DNA of 64,000 nt from Litomosoides sigmodontis (GCA_963070105.1 OY718806.1:2576865-2640864), one strand, 5' to 3'. Shown: positions 49,097-61,682, counted from the stretch's first letter. Notes: generated from the letters alone by a model not told the origin. A program made the numbers and translations.

Positions 49097-49838
49097 TTTG
49101 GTGGACGATGGCTACTCCTGCTTAAAACGATGTTATGCAAATGACCCGGTGTGTATCAGTAATCACACCCGAGAAATATTGTATCAGTTCAGAGGTTTAC
49201 CATCCACCAAATACATAAGCTATCCAATCGAAGTTAGTCGCTCATTTAGCATGTTTTTTAATTTGTAATAAAGTTTCAAGCAACAAGGTGTATATGATTA
49301 GCAAAAAATATCGTCATTATAGGTTTCTCGTGTGCAAGCACAAATGGATACGCCGTTTTCAGTGGAGTATAAGATTGACAAGGTGAATCGAGACACATTT
49401 ATGATACAACAGGATCGAAATATAGGTAAACATTGCGGAATTAAAGTAGTAATGAATAGTCTGACTTCAGAAATAAGAAATAAACCCAATTCAGCAGTTA
49501 TGCATTTAACTTGACGATTATTTAAAATGTACTGTTGAAATTGCGAATATCGAACAATTATAGATCACTTATTACAGCACCAAAATCTTAGTTTCCAGAA
49601 ATTATCGATTTGCTCGAAAATAGAAAAAACGAAATGAAAATAAATTTCAAATTACAAAACTACTTTCTACATATGATCGACGCTGAGTTTTCTAGGTATC
49701 GTAAAAATGATAGCACCTATGAAAGGGCCAAAAACGGTTGTGGTAAGACTACATCTCAATATCTATTCACGGTCTCATGTACTCCTAACGCATAATATTG
49801 CCATCATAACCGTTTATGTTTCACCGTATTACTTCTAG
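49097..49838 (+). CDS. fbl-1: Fibulin-1 D-type alternative terminal exons
   Basis: Exons 49097-49232, 49323-49425 and 49696-49838 join in phase to the shared exon ending at 46593 and give a 746-codon D form. The first reads LVDDGYSCLKRCYANDPVC, like the human D-specific cysteine module. The next has TPFSVEYKIDKVNRDTFMI. The last has GIVKMIAPMKGPKTVVVRL and ends ITVYVSPYYF, matching the human D end (GVVRQVRPIVGPFH, VHIFVSEYWF) closely in spacing. The acceptor before 49097 is ATTGCAG. The C and D ends are mutually exclusive. Confidence 0.88.
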
Positions 49839-51722
49839 GTACTGACTGCCTCACGTCACGTATCCTTTTAAAGTTGTATTTCCACGATTTTTCTTCTTCA
49901 TTACGTTTCGTTTAATGCACACAAGTTACAAATGTCAGATTTTAAACACAGAACAGCACTTTTTATCCCACATCTACGGAAAATGAAAGAAGCAACGTAC
50001 AATACTAATCGACCTGTACTTTTCTCTACCTTCCACTGCAGGAACCTTGCTGTAAAATTAGAAAAACCTCTCTCTCTCTCTCTCTTAGACAAAACCTTTC
50101 TACGTTTCACACATGTTTGTTTGTATTTAAATTTTATAGCCATTCTGAATCATCTTCAGCACTGCTGCTTCCATTACTCCGAAAGTCACAATCACTACTT
50201 TGTGACACAATCAATTCACTGTGGATTTTATTCTCACATAGCCCATGGAAGTAAATAAATTTGATATTCCCGTACATATCACTGGATTCTACGTGCAAAC
50301 CTTCTTATTACAGAAAAACAAATAACAACCTGTACTAGATTCAGAATGAAGAATCTCCAAGAGTAGCTCAATAACCAAAAACAATATAATATATACCAAT
50401 AACACCCTTATTGATAGTAATAAGAATACTCTCCTTTATTACCAGAATTAACTCCCAAAGAATATTTATATTCAGTGACAAAAACAAACCAAAAAAACTC
50501 GATATCATAAAGCTTACAGACAAACAAATAATTTCACGAAAAAAAAAACAAAAACTTACAGACAAACAAATAATTTCACGGCCATCAAAAATACGAATCA
50601 ATTTTCTACCAGCTAAAAAACTAATTAACACATATGCAAAATGGTAAAAGGCAGCTAAACAATATCAGATAAAAAGCAACTCAAACATATCAATTCAACA
50701 ACGAATATTCAAAAAAAAATGAAATAGAAACAAAAAACCTACAGTTTGACATAGTTAAACGAAACACCAAACGAAATAACCCCACCACTTCGTTCACAAA
50801 CCAAACGACTATTGACACATGACTGTTAAGATTTCAAAATATGCACATGATACAATATTTATGGCAAGAAAAAGTTACAAGAATTTAGTAGTCATTCAAT
50901 ACACGTCAGTCCCACACAGGTCAGTTGATAAATCAAGAACTCGAGTGCCGCTGTAATAGCCAATTTCAATACCTTTCAAATCTTGTACGGGTGAACTCTG
51001 AACAATTGAACGATATGAATTTCATAAAGCACAAATTTCCTCTTATCGCTTACTTGATCTCCACTAACCTACAAAAAAGTCAATGATGCGTAACGCAGAA
51101 TGCTGACTAGAAGTCTGACCTCCAGCTAATTAGTGCAAAATCAGCATGATGCTCACTCAAGCACCCACTTAACAAGCTCCGCAAGGTTTCTAGTATGAAG
51201 CAAATTATCCCATAGCACTTAAATTCGAGGAATGTTTCATAACCTGCAAAACTTAGGTTTCTATAGTAACTAAGCGACTTAGCCATGTATCTTATGTTTC
51301 AAACTCCTTCGAAATTTCTTTTTTCCAAATATATTAAGAAGTTATTAACCCACCAAGACAGGATTGTCACAAACAGTTTGACTTTTCCAGCTTCAAATCT
51401 TCATCCTTTGAAACGATGGCGAAAGGACGGAGAAAAGGATAAAAACGACAAAAGAGAATTTATCTTCAATAACTATTCGAAACTAAAACTTAATAGTTTT
51501 TAGTTATAGATAAGTGAGAAAGTATGTCATAAACTGGAGTCGCGGATTTGCGGGAAAAGTTGTGCTATATTCGATAGCATGACCACATCTTGTAGCTTTT
51601 TTTAAAAAAAAATAACATGTGTAATACATTATGGGAAGTTCTCTTTAAGAAACTTCTTAAAACTACAATTAAAAGAAAAGTCAAAGCATATCATACAATT
51701 CCACATGACGTTCATCTTTTTA
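49839..51722. other. Intergenic between fbl-1 and COX18
   Basis: No nuclear gene recognised. A CT tract lies at about 50070-50085, and a strand-biased segment is listed separately. Confidence 0.4.
50330..50790 (-). pseudogene. Possible degraded mitochondrial DNA insertion (cox1-like fragment)
   Basis: On the + strand this segment is A/C-rich with very little G, so the minus strand is T-rich with more G than C, as in nematode mitochondrial coding strands and unlike its flanks. The minus-strand frame 50631-50368 contains ITINKGVIGIYYIVFGYWA then LGDSSF, which resembles the conserved start of cytochrome oxidase I (N-H-K-D-I-G-T-L-Y-x-I-F-G-x-W, then G-S-S). The frame then breaks. A 26-nt stretch starting TTACAGACAAACAAAT occurs twice, near 50514 and 50555. 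The match is short and degraded, so this is tentative. Confidence 0.25.
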
Positions 51723-53790
51723 TCATTTATAAAGGAGTAGGTCTCGAATTGGAGTGACAGAATCCGACGGCAATGGTTTTATACCAAATAATTTTTTGAT
51801 TTTAGGATGTCTAAATGCGAAATGTTGGATGGATCCAGTTACAGAAACCGATAACCAGAATAACGGGATACACTGAAATGAGAATATACTTTAATATGTA
51901 TCGTGCTAAAATTACGTAATTGTAATACTTAATTTTAACAGGCAATTTCAACTCATGTGAACAGATAAGAACTTACCACAGGCATATACGACATGAAATA
52001 TATACCACAAATCATGAATAATGAATAACATATCTTGATAACCGGCATCAAGATAGTAGAATTGTACGTATAGACACGCTGTTGAGCCTGGAACAAAAAA
52101 CAAATATCTCAGGAGATATGAAGTCGATAACATTAACGTACAACAATAGTTCAATTTGCTTTATACATAACCACCTTATTAAAAGCAGAGCAATCGGCAC
52201 TGTTTTGCACTAGCACTACCAAATGGAGGATTTAAAAAAGTATCACCGCTTTTTAATTTGTCAACAGAGTCAGGTGCAGGCAAAGCAAAACTATTGCTCA
52301 GAATATGAATACACAAGGCACTCAAACTTGCAGGACAATAGATATTTTTAAATAACTTACAAAAAAATTGAAAATCCCTAAAACACCAACTGATATCGGT
52401 AGAATACAATAAGGATCTGGCTGTAACAGATCTGGAAACCATAAAATGCCTCGAAATGGATAACCCGTTTCCGCTGAAGTGATAAAAATCAAAAGTTATG
52501 TACTAGGTGAGGTAAGTGCAATAAATTCACAGCATGAATATTCAGTTGAAATAAACTATTCGTAAAAACTATTTGAAAGATAATTGTGAAGAAGAAAAAC
52601 CTGTGTTTGCAACTTAAGTAATGGGGAACATGAAATTAGGCACAAATAATACTAACAACTTATAACATTTCGTATCGCAAATGAAGAAAATGTCCATATT
52701 GACAAAGCACAAAACTTCAAGTATTGAATGCGTGGAAGCTGTAATCGACGCTTCCAGCACACATCCAATATGATTTCATTAGACTGGAAAAAAACTCGCT
52801 TTATTAAGCAGCTAGAAAACCTAAAATTAAAATTGCCACAAATTTAGAGTTTCGGAAGATTTTTATGCATCTCAGTTTCCAAGAATAGCAACTTACTAGT
52901 TTACTGGTCTTTTGCAGTATATGTTTATCAGTAGTATCGAGCTGCAACAGACGACCATCTGCACTTGAAATGATATTCAAGTCATAATGTTTGCTAAACT
53001 TCTGAAATAGGGCATTTAGTGTAAAAGTAATCTGAAATTATAGTCATAAAACAACTTTCCTACTTTCTTGATATAACTACCATGTCTACTCATTACACAT
53101 TAAAATGATCACATTCTTCTGTTTATTCAGTTATAAAAACAATGCATGACTATAATTCAACGACTTTAAATCCGAAAAATTCACTGACTTTAATGAGTTC
53201 GGAATTCAAGGTGTTAACAACACGGTATCTTTCGGCAGATAGTCGCTCTGCATATACATGCAGTGGCAAGCTGATAAAACGGAATAGCGCACCAGAGAGC
53301 ATAAATGTGCCAACCCATGGTATTTCCAGTGAATGCATGCCTCAAAACGCTTTAGCTTTTGGACATATGACAGTAAATTATACACAGTAGTAACTGTTAA
53401 ACATTTTGCGCAATTTCTCTACTTTCAAAGATGTCAATTGGTAGTAAGCTGCAAACAGGAGGAACTAAAAAGCAAATTTTGAGGAAGCAATCCCAAACCT
53501 TCTTCTATTTTTGAGAGGTGCTAACAGCTGAAGCTGAAAGCATACAGACGAAATTTGGAATAAAACTCTTTTTCTAGTTAGTAACCATTCTTTTCCATCG
53601 TCATTTCTATCTTAACTAAAACCAGTGCTGACCGAAAATTACCTTCAATAGTATGTTGTAGAATTTTTGTAAAGTAGCAAGATTCAGCATACAGTAATGG
53701 AGTAAGTGGGCTGAAGCCATGTATCCTTCTTGACCATATCTCCGAACACACAACATAATTTATGGAGTGCCGCCGCACCATAAACTTCAT
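51723..53790 (-). CDS. cox-18: Cytochrome c oxidase assembly protein COX18 (Oxa1/YidC family)
   Basis: Seven exons join in phase, 311 codons: 53790-53643, 53340-53189, 53001-52897, 52783-52660, 52473-52328, 52087-51977 and 51872-51723. The start (ATG at 53790, or at 53781: MVRRHSINYVV) is arginine-containing and fits a mitochondrial presequence. Oxa1-type segments follow: LEIPWVGTFMLSGALFRFIS (human TGLPWWGT), KRRLQLPRIQYLKFCALSIW with SSFAIRN, GYPFRGILWFPDLLQPDPYC then ILPISVGVLGIFNF, YNSTILMPVIKICYSLF and FWLSVSVTGSIQHFAFRHP. In the family it inserts the COX2 C-terminal tail across the inner mitochondrial membrane. The length is near human COX18 (333). A donor at 52375 inside exon 5 was rejected because using the later one restores the family spacing. 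Confidence 0.9.
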
Positions 53791-54766
53791 CAGTTGTTGG
53801 CACAACACTAAAATGACTACTATCACTATAATTTCAAACGTTAGCTATCCAGTTCCACGAATCTGAAAGCAACTATTATCTACAGCTTTCTGCACTTCAG
53901 TCTTCTGTAAATTTAATAAACGTTTTTAGTTATGAGTCCGAAATGCAAGTCCTAAGAGCTCGCAGTCCTTATTCTTCAATTTTCCTGTCCATCCGTACCA
54001 CCCATATACAGTGTTTTTACCGCTTTAAGGTGCTTTACTTTGCGTAACTGTTCTTTTTTTTTTACTTTTAGCTTACTTGTAATTACTTGCTTTAAATTAT
54101 TTAAGTCTCTGTGACAACTCCGTGGATAGCCTGATGATGAATACTGGAAAGAAATTTGATTGCTGATTAAAGCGAAAGAGCTCGCACACTCCTTGCATCA
54201 CAATGATGTGACCATTGAAACTAAAACCTGGAAGTAATTATCCTTATTTATGCAAAACTCTAGGCCAAAAAATGATGCACAAAAGTCAGGAAAGGCTTTA
54301 CAGTACGAGTTAACTTATTTATTGCCACGTGTTGCCTCCACACAAACCAACCCGCGACTTCACCGCCCTTCCCCTCCCCACCCACAATTCCAAACAACGA
54401 ACTTGTTGCACCCACGCAACTCGAACGTAATGGAGATATTCAGGTATTTTACGGTTGGCTCCGTCTGTCATAATGAAATCTGCTAGGCTCACAAATTATG
54501 GGTGGTTTTTGATTTCTGTCCTGTGGCTGTAATACTGTAGAACGGATTTTACTCCCGCTATAATGCCGTCGATCATGCTCTTTCAGTATACTGTAGATCA
54601 CCCGGTGTTGCATTACAGTAAAATAACTCGTCTAATTATTGAAAGTATTAGAATATCCACATAATTTATTAAGAAGACATCAGCATAACATTTATGTCAT
54701 GATCATTTCACTAATTAGCACATCAATGTACTTACCTATACTTTTCCAGCCCAATTTTATTTTCAA
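53791..54766. other. Divergent upstream region of COX18 and csn-4
   Basis: A 976-bp gap between the two start codons, with no other gene seen. It is slightly C-rich near 54340-54420. It presumably holds both promoters. Confidence 0.45.
54742..54749 (+). promoter_or_regulatory. Candidate trans-splice acceptor upstream of csn-4
   Basis: TTTTCCAG ends 17 nt before the start ATG at 54767, with no upstream coding exon visible. This fits a spliced-leader acceptor but is not proof. Confidence 0.35.
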
Positions 54767-57700
54767 ATGACAGAAGAAATTGCGACTGCTGTTGGGAATA
54801 TATTCATTGATGAACTGGATCATAAAGCTCAGAGTTTGAGGTATTTGTTCCTTTTTTTTCCCTTTTTTTTTCGTTAGAAACTAGAAGTACTGTGTATCTT
54901 AGAGTATGGTTAATTTTGATCAGTAATTTGTTACAGCGGGACTGATTTCACTTTTTCGTGAGAAGTACCTTTTGCATTTTGAACCCAAAGTTATGTTTTA
55001 GATTGAAAGCATTATTGCAGTCTACGTTGAGTTCCGGTGGAAACGAGGATGATATTAGTAGCAATGTCACGCGGATAGCGGAAGCTGGTAAATTTTATTT
55101 GCAATATTTTTTGTAATAATAGGCATTTATTTTACAATAAATCTAAATCTGTCGATCATTAGTAATAGTGATTGCATAGCGGTCTGTGACACTTGAGTAG
55201 ATGTGGCGAATAATTTCTGTGCGTGAAGCATGATGCGGCAACTGATGCATTGATTCATATCGCGGTCCAGTATCTTTTTGGTGTATTCCAAGATGAAAAA
55301 CAGGTAAGGTTTTATTCTGCGACAGCTTGCTAAAAGAAAGTGAAGTCTAATGTGTTATTTATAGTTGTGAATAAAGAGAGTGTATCAATGGTAGTATCAA
55401 GGCAATTCGTTACTGATATAGTAGCGGCATTGGATGATTTGAAACCAAGTCTTGTCAAAGAAGTTGCTAGGGCTCTACTGAATATTGTGCAGTCACGTCT
55501 AATTTCCTATGAAGAACAAGTAATATTGACCATATGATTTGTAGTGCAATATTTTTTGCTTCGCATATGCCGTTTATAAATTTATATCTCAGTACTGAAA
55601 TAGATGGTTCGCTAAGTAAACTAAATTTGAAAGTTTATGGTAACATTTCAGGTAACGCAGCTACGTTTTCGGCTAGCTGACTTGTACGAAGGGGATGGTG
55701 ATAGCGCAGAGGCAGCGAAAATACTCATGGCTATACCTTTGGAAACAGGGCAAAGGTAGAGATTTGGTTGTGTTTATGTTGTTAAATTTTTCAATAAATA
55801 TTAATAAAAAATTTGAGCGAAAGTCATTTTCAGGGCAGTATACGGAAGTTTGTGAAACGACAAAAAATAGTGAAATATTGAATACTTAAACCGCATTAAA
55901 ACTACTTAGTACTGTCAGCCTTTTGTGTATTTTACTAGTGAAATAATTTGGGCATTCTTTGTTTCTGAATCTCTTTTTGTGCTGTTGAAAATATAAAATG
56001 TGTGATTTTGCAGTTCTCATTTTTTAATTACAAAGAATAGATTTCAGGACGTACTCTACAGAACTTAAAATACGCACGTACTTGAGGATAGCGCAGCTAG
56101 CGTTGGACTATAAAAATCCAGAGGAAGCAGAGAGTTTTGTTAATCGTGCTTCGATGTTGGTCAATGACATTTCAAAAGATGACGAGCTAGTTGTGGCATA
56201 TAAAGTAAGAAAAATATGAAATAATCATTTGTAGCAACATGATATTATTTAAACAGAAACTGCGAAAAAATTGTATCTTGTTAGAAGTAAGCTTAATGGT
56301 TATATGTAACATTAAGGAATAAAGCAATTTTTTAGTCTTTGTACGCAAAGGTGTTGGATCATCGGAAGAAATTCATTGAAGCTGCACAACGATACTATGA
56401 TCTCTCTTTATTCCGAGATATGCTTACTCCTTCCGAGAAAGCACGAGCACTTACGAATGCTATTTCTTGCACTGTTTTGGCTTTGCCAGGTCCCACGCAA
56501 TATTTTTCTCTAGATTTGAGCATGATAAAGGAAGCTTGAAAGTCCTTCGATTAACTCAAACTGTCTATAATCCTAACATCTTAGCATTATTTTCCATGTT
56601 ATTCTTAGAGTTTTAAATTAAGGAAGTAACAGATAAATGTTAAGAGAAGCTTATAAAACTAGAAGTTAGAACATGCATTAGATCTTGAAAGTGGAGGCTA
56701 GTCATTTTAGATCTTGAAAGTAGAGGCTAGTCATTTTCATTCCTTTGTTATCATCCTTTCGTTTTGCAGGTGTGCAAAGATCTCGTATGTTATCAACACT
56801 GTATAAAGATGAACGTTGTTCTACCTTAACTGCTTACCGTATACTGCAAAAAATGTATTTCGAAAGGCTGATTCAAAGTAATGAGGTAAGGCTATTAATG
56901 CTTTTTAAAATTTTTAATTTCTCCCACTTTTGTTTTTAACTCTTTGCTTTCAAAACTTACAGAAAGACTTAAAATGTTTCTGAAATTTACGAAAATGAGT
57001 ATATGAAGTCATTGTTTTATAAATTAGAGCTCAAAATTAGACGTAACATTTATCAATAACTTTTTTCTTGTTGATTTTGAGGTAATTGAATTTGAAAAAT
57101 CGTTATCCTTGCATCAGCAAGTCACTCATGATGGTTGGAGTCTTCTTCAACGAGCCGTCATTGAGCACAATTTTACCGCAGTCAGCAAAATTTTCACTAA
57201 TATTACATTTGGACAGCTTGCTAAACTGTTGAACATTGATTGTGAACAGGTTTCTTAAGTTTTAGACTTTATGGTCACAGATTACATATATGTTTTTGCT
57301 GTATTGTTGCAAGCATCAGTAAAAAGAGGATGCAAGAATTCTCGTTTTCATCGTGTTTTCAGCGTTTGCAGTCTCATTGAATATGCATGACATTACTCTT
57401 TCGCTCTTTTTCGGGTTTTCCTAATACCCAATTTGGTGTCCTGTTAACAAATATGAAAAAAGCTTTACTTTATCTCTTTCATTGAAGTTACCGACGTCAT
57501 GTCACAGTTTTGACTGATTCTGCGTGTTGCCCGTGCTTCTGTAAATTCTACTTATTTATTGAAGGCAGAAAAAATGGCACGGCAAATTATTGCTGATGGG
57601 CGTATTGTGGGTACCATCGACCAGATCGATGAAACTGTACACTTTACTCGTCAGTACATTTTCACTTTATTCTTTTTAATTGAGTGTTGATATTTAGTTT

Positions 57701-57995
57701 GTTCTTTCCCTAGTGTTTGCTTTTTTTCAACTGTGTAACAAGTCTTTGTCTATGGTTTGCATTGGTTAAATGGTTTCATTATTCCTTATTGAATTCGTGG
57801 AGTCAATGCTTTTTTGATCTTGATGTAAAGGGTCATGTTGTAGATACGGTGGATCAAGATGCAGTACCAGGAAAGGAAGTTTTAGCAGAATGGGATCAAC
57901 ATATTGCTGAACTGTGTCAAGATGTGAATATTGTTACTGATATGATCATAGAAAAGCATAAATCATGGGTAGATGCACGAAAGCCTATGGCTTGA
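54767..57995 (+). CDS. csn-4: COP9 signalosome subunit 4
   Basis: Ten exons join in phase, 416 codons (human CSN4 has 406): 54767-54840, 55002-55087, 55365-55519, 55652-55755, 56048-56204, 56336-56489, 56770-56885, 57082-57249, 57565-57649 and 57844-57995. Matches to CSN4 run its length: [34 protein letters not shown] then [16 protein letters not shown] helices, [55 protein letters not shown], and the PCI winged helix [20 protein letters not shown]. In the family it is a PCI scaffold of the complex that removes NEDD8 from cullins. The 57844 acceptor (GTTGTAG) was chosen because the other, at 57831, breaks phase. Two 29-bp direct repeats (56679-56736) lie in intron 6. Confidence 0.95.
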
Positions 57996-58104
57996 AATAA
58001 TTTTTACACTGAGACATACATTTGTCATTGCATGGATGGCAGTAAGTCTCGTAGTTCTCTCTGACTGTGATATTCATTATATGCATTAATTTCACATGTG
58101 ATAA

Positions 58105-58287
58105 ATGGAGTCAAAGCCATCTGGCTCATGTGTTTCATATATTAATATGCAGTTCAATTTCGTTTGTGAAAATGAGTTAATAATTTGTTCTGTCGTGATT
58201 GTTTGCATTTCTCTAATAATATTAATAATAATTCTTTTTATGTATATTTGGTACTTATTATATAGTCAAGTCAATTTAAAAATGTGA
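58105..58287 (+). CDS. Possible 60-residue single-pass membrane micropeptide
   Basis: The ATG-to-stop frame starts 110 nt after the csn-4 stop and before an AATAAA at 58467. About 25 N-terminal polar residues are followed by a strong hydrophobic run (CSVVIVCISLIILIIILFMY) and a short tail. I recognise no family. It may simply be an AT-rich chance frame in the csn-4 3' UTR. Confidence 0.2.
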   Translation: MESKPSGSCVSYINMQFNFVCENELIICSVVIVCISLIILIIILFMYIWYLLYSQVNLKM

Positions 58288-58466
58288 TAATGGCTCGTAT
58301 GTAAGAGTTATTTCTTTTGCGATACCAATGTTTCGTTTCGTTTTTTCCTGTTTGAGTCATATTTTTGCTAAGTCAGTGATCTGTTTTGTTTTTTATTAAG
58401 ATTATTTTATATATTATTTATTAAGATTATTTTTCATATTATTTATTATTATTTATGTTCAGGTCT

Positions 58467-58472
58467 AATAAA
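58467..58472 (+). terminator. Polyadenylation signal AATAAA downstream of csn-4
   Basis: A canonical hexamer 472 nt after the csn-4 stop. Confidence 0.4.
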
Positions 58473-59179
58473 AAGTTTAATATTAGCTATACTCTACCTA
58501 TTTGTTGTTACATTATCGCAGCGGAGGTTTATTTTGCTAGTGGAAACAGAGGTGAAGTACTCCAACTGCAATGATAGTTAGGAATCATACTTTTGAATTT
58601 TCGTAAAAGTGAGTGTGTGGTTTCTTTTTTTTAGTTTTCATCTCTGCTGCATATCGGATATGCGTAAATAAAAATTTCAAAAATGTCCTATTCCATGGAA
58701 AATTTTTTTTTTTGAGCTGCCGATTGCCAAATTTCTGAAAGTGTGGAAAATTTGCATAGGCTACCCCTTCACACTAATGCTATCGATGACACTACTAATG
58801 CCTTTCCTTGTTACTTGTATCGATTGCTGAATGCTGTTGTTGCATCCCTGCTCTGACAGCTTCTTAGTTTGAAAAAAAAACCTACGACTTGGCACTAGCT
58901 GGTACAAATTATGATCAAAAGCATTACGAATGCTTGCATAAACATAACATATCTATGTGTATGTATATATAACATATACAGATAGATGAATACATATAAA
59001 TTTTTAAACTTTTCGATGCAAAAAATTCTAAAAGAAAAGTGCGAGATAATGTTATCAGTCGAGGAAGGAGAAGAAAAAGGAAAAAAAGAAAAACTTTGAT
59101 GTAAGTGCTTCTTCCCGCTTTATCCTTCCCCCTACCCGTTGTACACCTTTCCTGTGAAACACATACCCATGTTATACAC

Positions 59180-59218
<39 letters not shown>

Positions 59219-60458
59219 TCCCCGTCCCCGTGTTATGGCACCTGTTCAGCCGCAGGGTGCTTATTTACATTTGCAAATTCATTCTGGTATTTGATCGTTC
59301 ACATTTTCTGCTTTGGTTGTTTGTACATAATTAAATGATTGAAGTAGGCGTGTTGAGCATGTTAGTACGATAGCAATCTCGTCGTTCAAAGTGATTCTTT
59401 GATTTGAAATTTGAAGTGAAAATGTTACTTAAAAAATTCATGAATTTCATTGTGCTTCTCTTGGTGAGAATAGTAGTTTATATATATATATAAATGATTT
59501 GACAAGATAATGATTGATTTATCGTGTTTGGTTAGCTTAAACGAACTGTATCGTGCAATGTGCAGTGTGTAACCAGGTAACATGTCTAAAATTTGAAGAA
59601 CTTTTCATCTTACATTTCGCGCGGAGTAGTTTCTTCAGTTGCTTATACCTCAATCCGTCAGCAGCTAGTAACAAAGACTGATGATTATGATAATGAAAGT
59701 GATAGGTGCAGTAAGACTAGCAATAACAATGTACGACAACGTGTACTCTCTAATTAGTATGAGATGTGACATAGTTTGTAACGAGTAATATTATCACGTA
59801 ATTTGCGCGAGACAAGAAGAGATGATCGTCAAGTTTGTGAATGAAGTAGAGGTAATATGCAACTTGGGCTTTTACATAATTTGTTGGTAGGAAATACGCG
59901 TGTTTGATCATCTTTCTCCTTGCCACATTAAATTAGCACAATAAATAACCAACCAACTGTTGCGTGATTTTGCACTCTTTGATCAAAATGATGCGATGTG
60001 GTGGTAAGTGCTATCCTGACTGTGACGTAATTTATGTCATTCCAGTTCTTTCAAAATTACGTTACGGTAAGATTACAAAATGAACTCCTCAAGTCATAGA
60101 GTCATGTTGATACATTTCTGGATATATGTTTGTGTTGAATGAATGCATCTCTTTGTTCTACTGTGTTCTACGTTTGCAGTTCGATTCTGTTTACAATTGA
60201 CACAGTATCAGCAGTGTGCGTCATCGTGTGAGTCGTCAAATAAACGGAAGTAGTAATATCTTCTGGATGGAAATTTAGGTTGCCTCCTCGATATGATTTT
60301 TCAATATGTTGCAATCACTTTTCATTGCCATTGAACTTTTCTTCTCACATATAAATTAAAAAGTTCGATAATGGTATAAGAATCTCTGAAAGCAAAAAAT
60401 AAAAACAAACGGAATGTTTTAGGTTCTATGAGATTCACGCTTTCCACTAACGCCAAAA
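58473..60458. other. Intergenic, no gene recognised
   Basis: It contains a TA tract at about 59186-59211. No exon chain seen. Confidence 0.45.
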
Positions 60459-60844
60459 TTACATTTCACACCTCCTAAGTTCCATGTGTAGCGTACGTTG
60501 AAAGGATACAAATGTCATGTAAGCCTCCTGTATTGATTGGTCCGTTGATTCATTCCATTGTTTCGGTGCATTCGCTGCACTGAGTTTACGTATCTCTGTA
60601 TCAGTGACGGAGGTCAGAGAATTCTTCGAACATTTCCCTTCCACATCACATCCCCGCTGATCAAGTTTTGCGGGTTCACAGAAGCTGGGAGACGTCTTGC
60701 TTCCCCTCTTCCTCTACCACTCACCGTGACGTGACATTCAACGCAGTCACTCCCGTTCATCTCAACGTCTAACACTGTCAACGTTGATGTTATTAATATC
60801 AACACAATCAACATAACTCGTAATTCACACAGTAATTCCATCAT
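60459..60844 (-). CDS. Undescribed small secreted cysteine-containing protein
   Basis: Two exons, 60844-60725 and 60656-60459, join in phase 0 across a 68-nt intron with a perfect GTGAGT donor and a GATCAG acceptor, giving 105 residues. The start carries a hydrophobic signal-peptide-like run (VMLIVLILITSTLTVL, about residues 10-25). The mature part then has C-x2-C (SDCVECHV), C-x5-C (GCDVEGKC) and a near-terminal cysteine (RRCEM), with a charged helical middle (TDTEIRKLSAANAPKQW). Both exons avoid stops only in the spliced frame; unspliced, the frame ends at 60614. A TATTTCAG lies about 30 nt upstream of the ATG and may be a trans-splice site. I recognise no family; there could be further 5' exons. 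It could act as a secreted signal or cuticle/excretory product, but function is not inferable. Confidence 0.45.
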
Positions 60845-61554
60845 AATAGCAAGGAGTAATTTAAGAGTAGCCTGAAATAACACCACAAACGGACATACTG
60901 CTAAGCATCATTACTACTACCGTCAAACTTCGCTGGTAGCCCCGTCTGACACATGCGTTGTTCCTCGCTGCTGCGTGACCCCGAATAATCATCATCGTCA
61001 TCATCATCCACTCACTGTGCATCGCACCGTAATCGTTATTCCGCAACTCGTATTCCCGTCACGTCCACTTATCCGTGTGTAATAATAACAAACAGTAGGA
61101 TGACGCTTTCAGTTCCCATTATCGTTAATCAAATCATTCTTGAAACTAAAAGCGGTTCTCGTTGATGATATGGGTGAATTATCCTTCCAAACTTCACTCC
61201 TCTCGTAACACCGTCAAATCAGAGATAAGCCTTCTTCTTTTTTGCGTTTCTTCTAACTAACATCATTGTCCAATATTTTTCATTGTTTTTTTTTCACAAT
61301 TTCCATGGATCTTTCTATTTTCTTCGCAATATTTCATTGCATATGTGTGGTTTATTGACTCAACCAAATCTTGAATCATTTAACTTTTGTTAAATTTCAA
61401 ACTTTTCCGACATCCATCCTCTCACACTGCAAACATGGCACGTACCACTCAAAGTAATGAGCCATAATATTACCACTTAACCATTATGCGAGCATTTCAG
61501 TCAGTGTTAACGCCGATATTTATACACATGTAATTTATTTATTTATTATTTCAT

Positions 61555-61682
61555 ATTCATTTGTTAATATTAATATTATCATTATTATTAATTATTATCA
61601 TTATTACTATTGTTATTATTATTACTGTTATTATTATTATTGTTACTGTTATTACTACTATTATTTGTTATTGTTTATTATC
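61555..61682. repeat. (ATT)n-rich tract
   Basis: An imperfect ATT/ATTATC repeat running for about 125 bp. Confidence 0.8.

Noticed and set aside
52375..52375. GTAAGT donor inside COX18 exon 5
   Set aside because: Using it removes about 16 residues that the family has; the later donor at 52327 keeps both phase and spacing.
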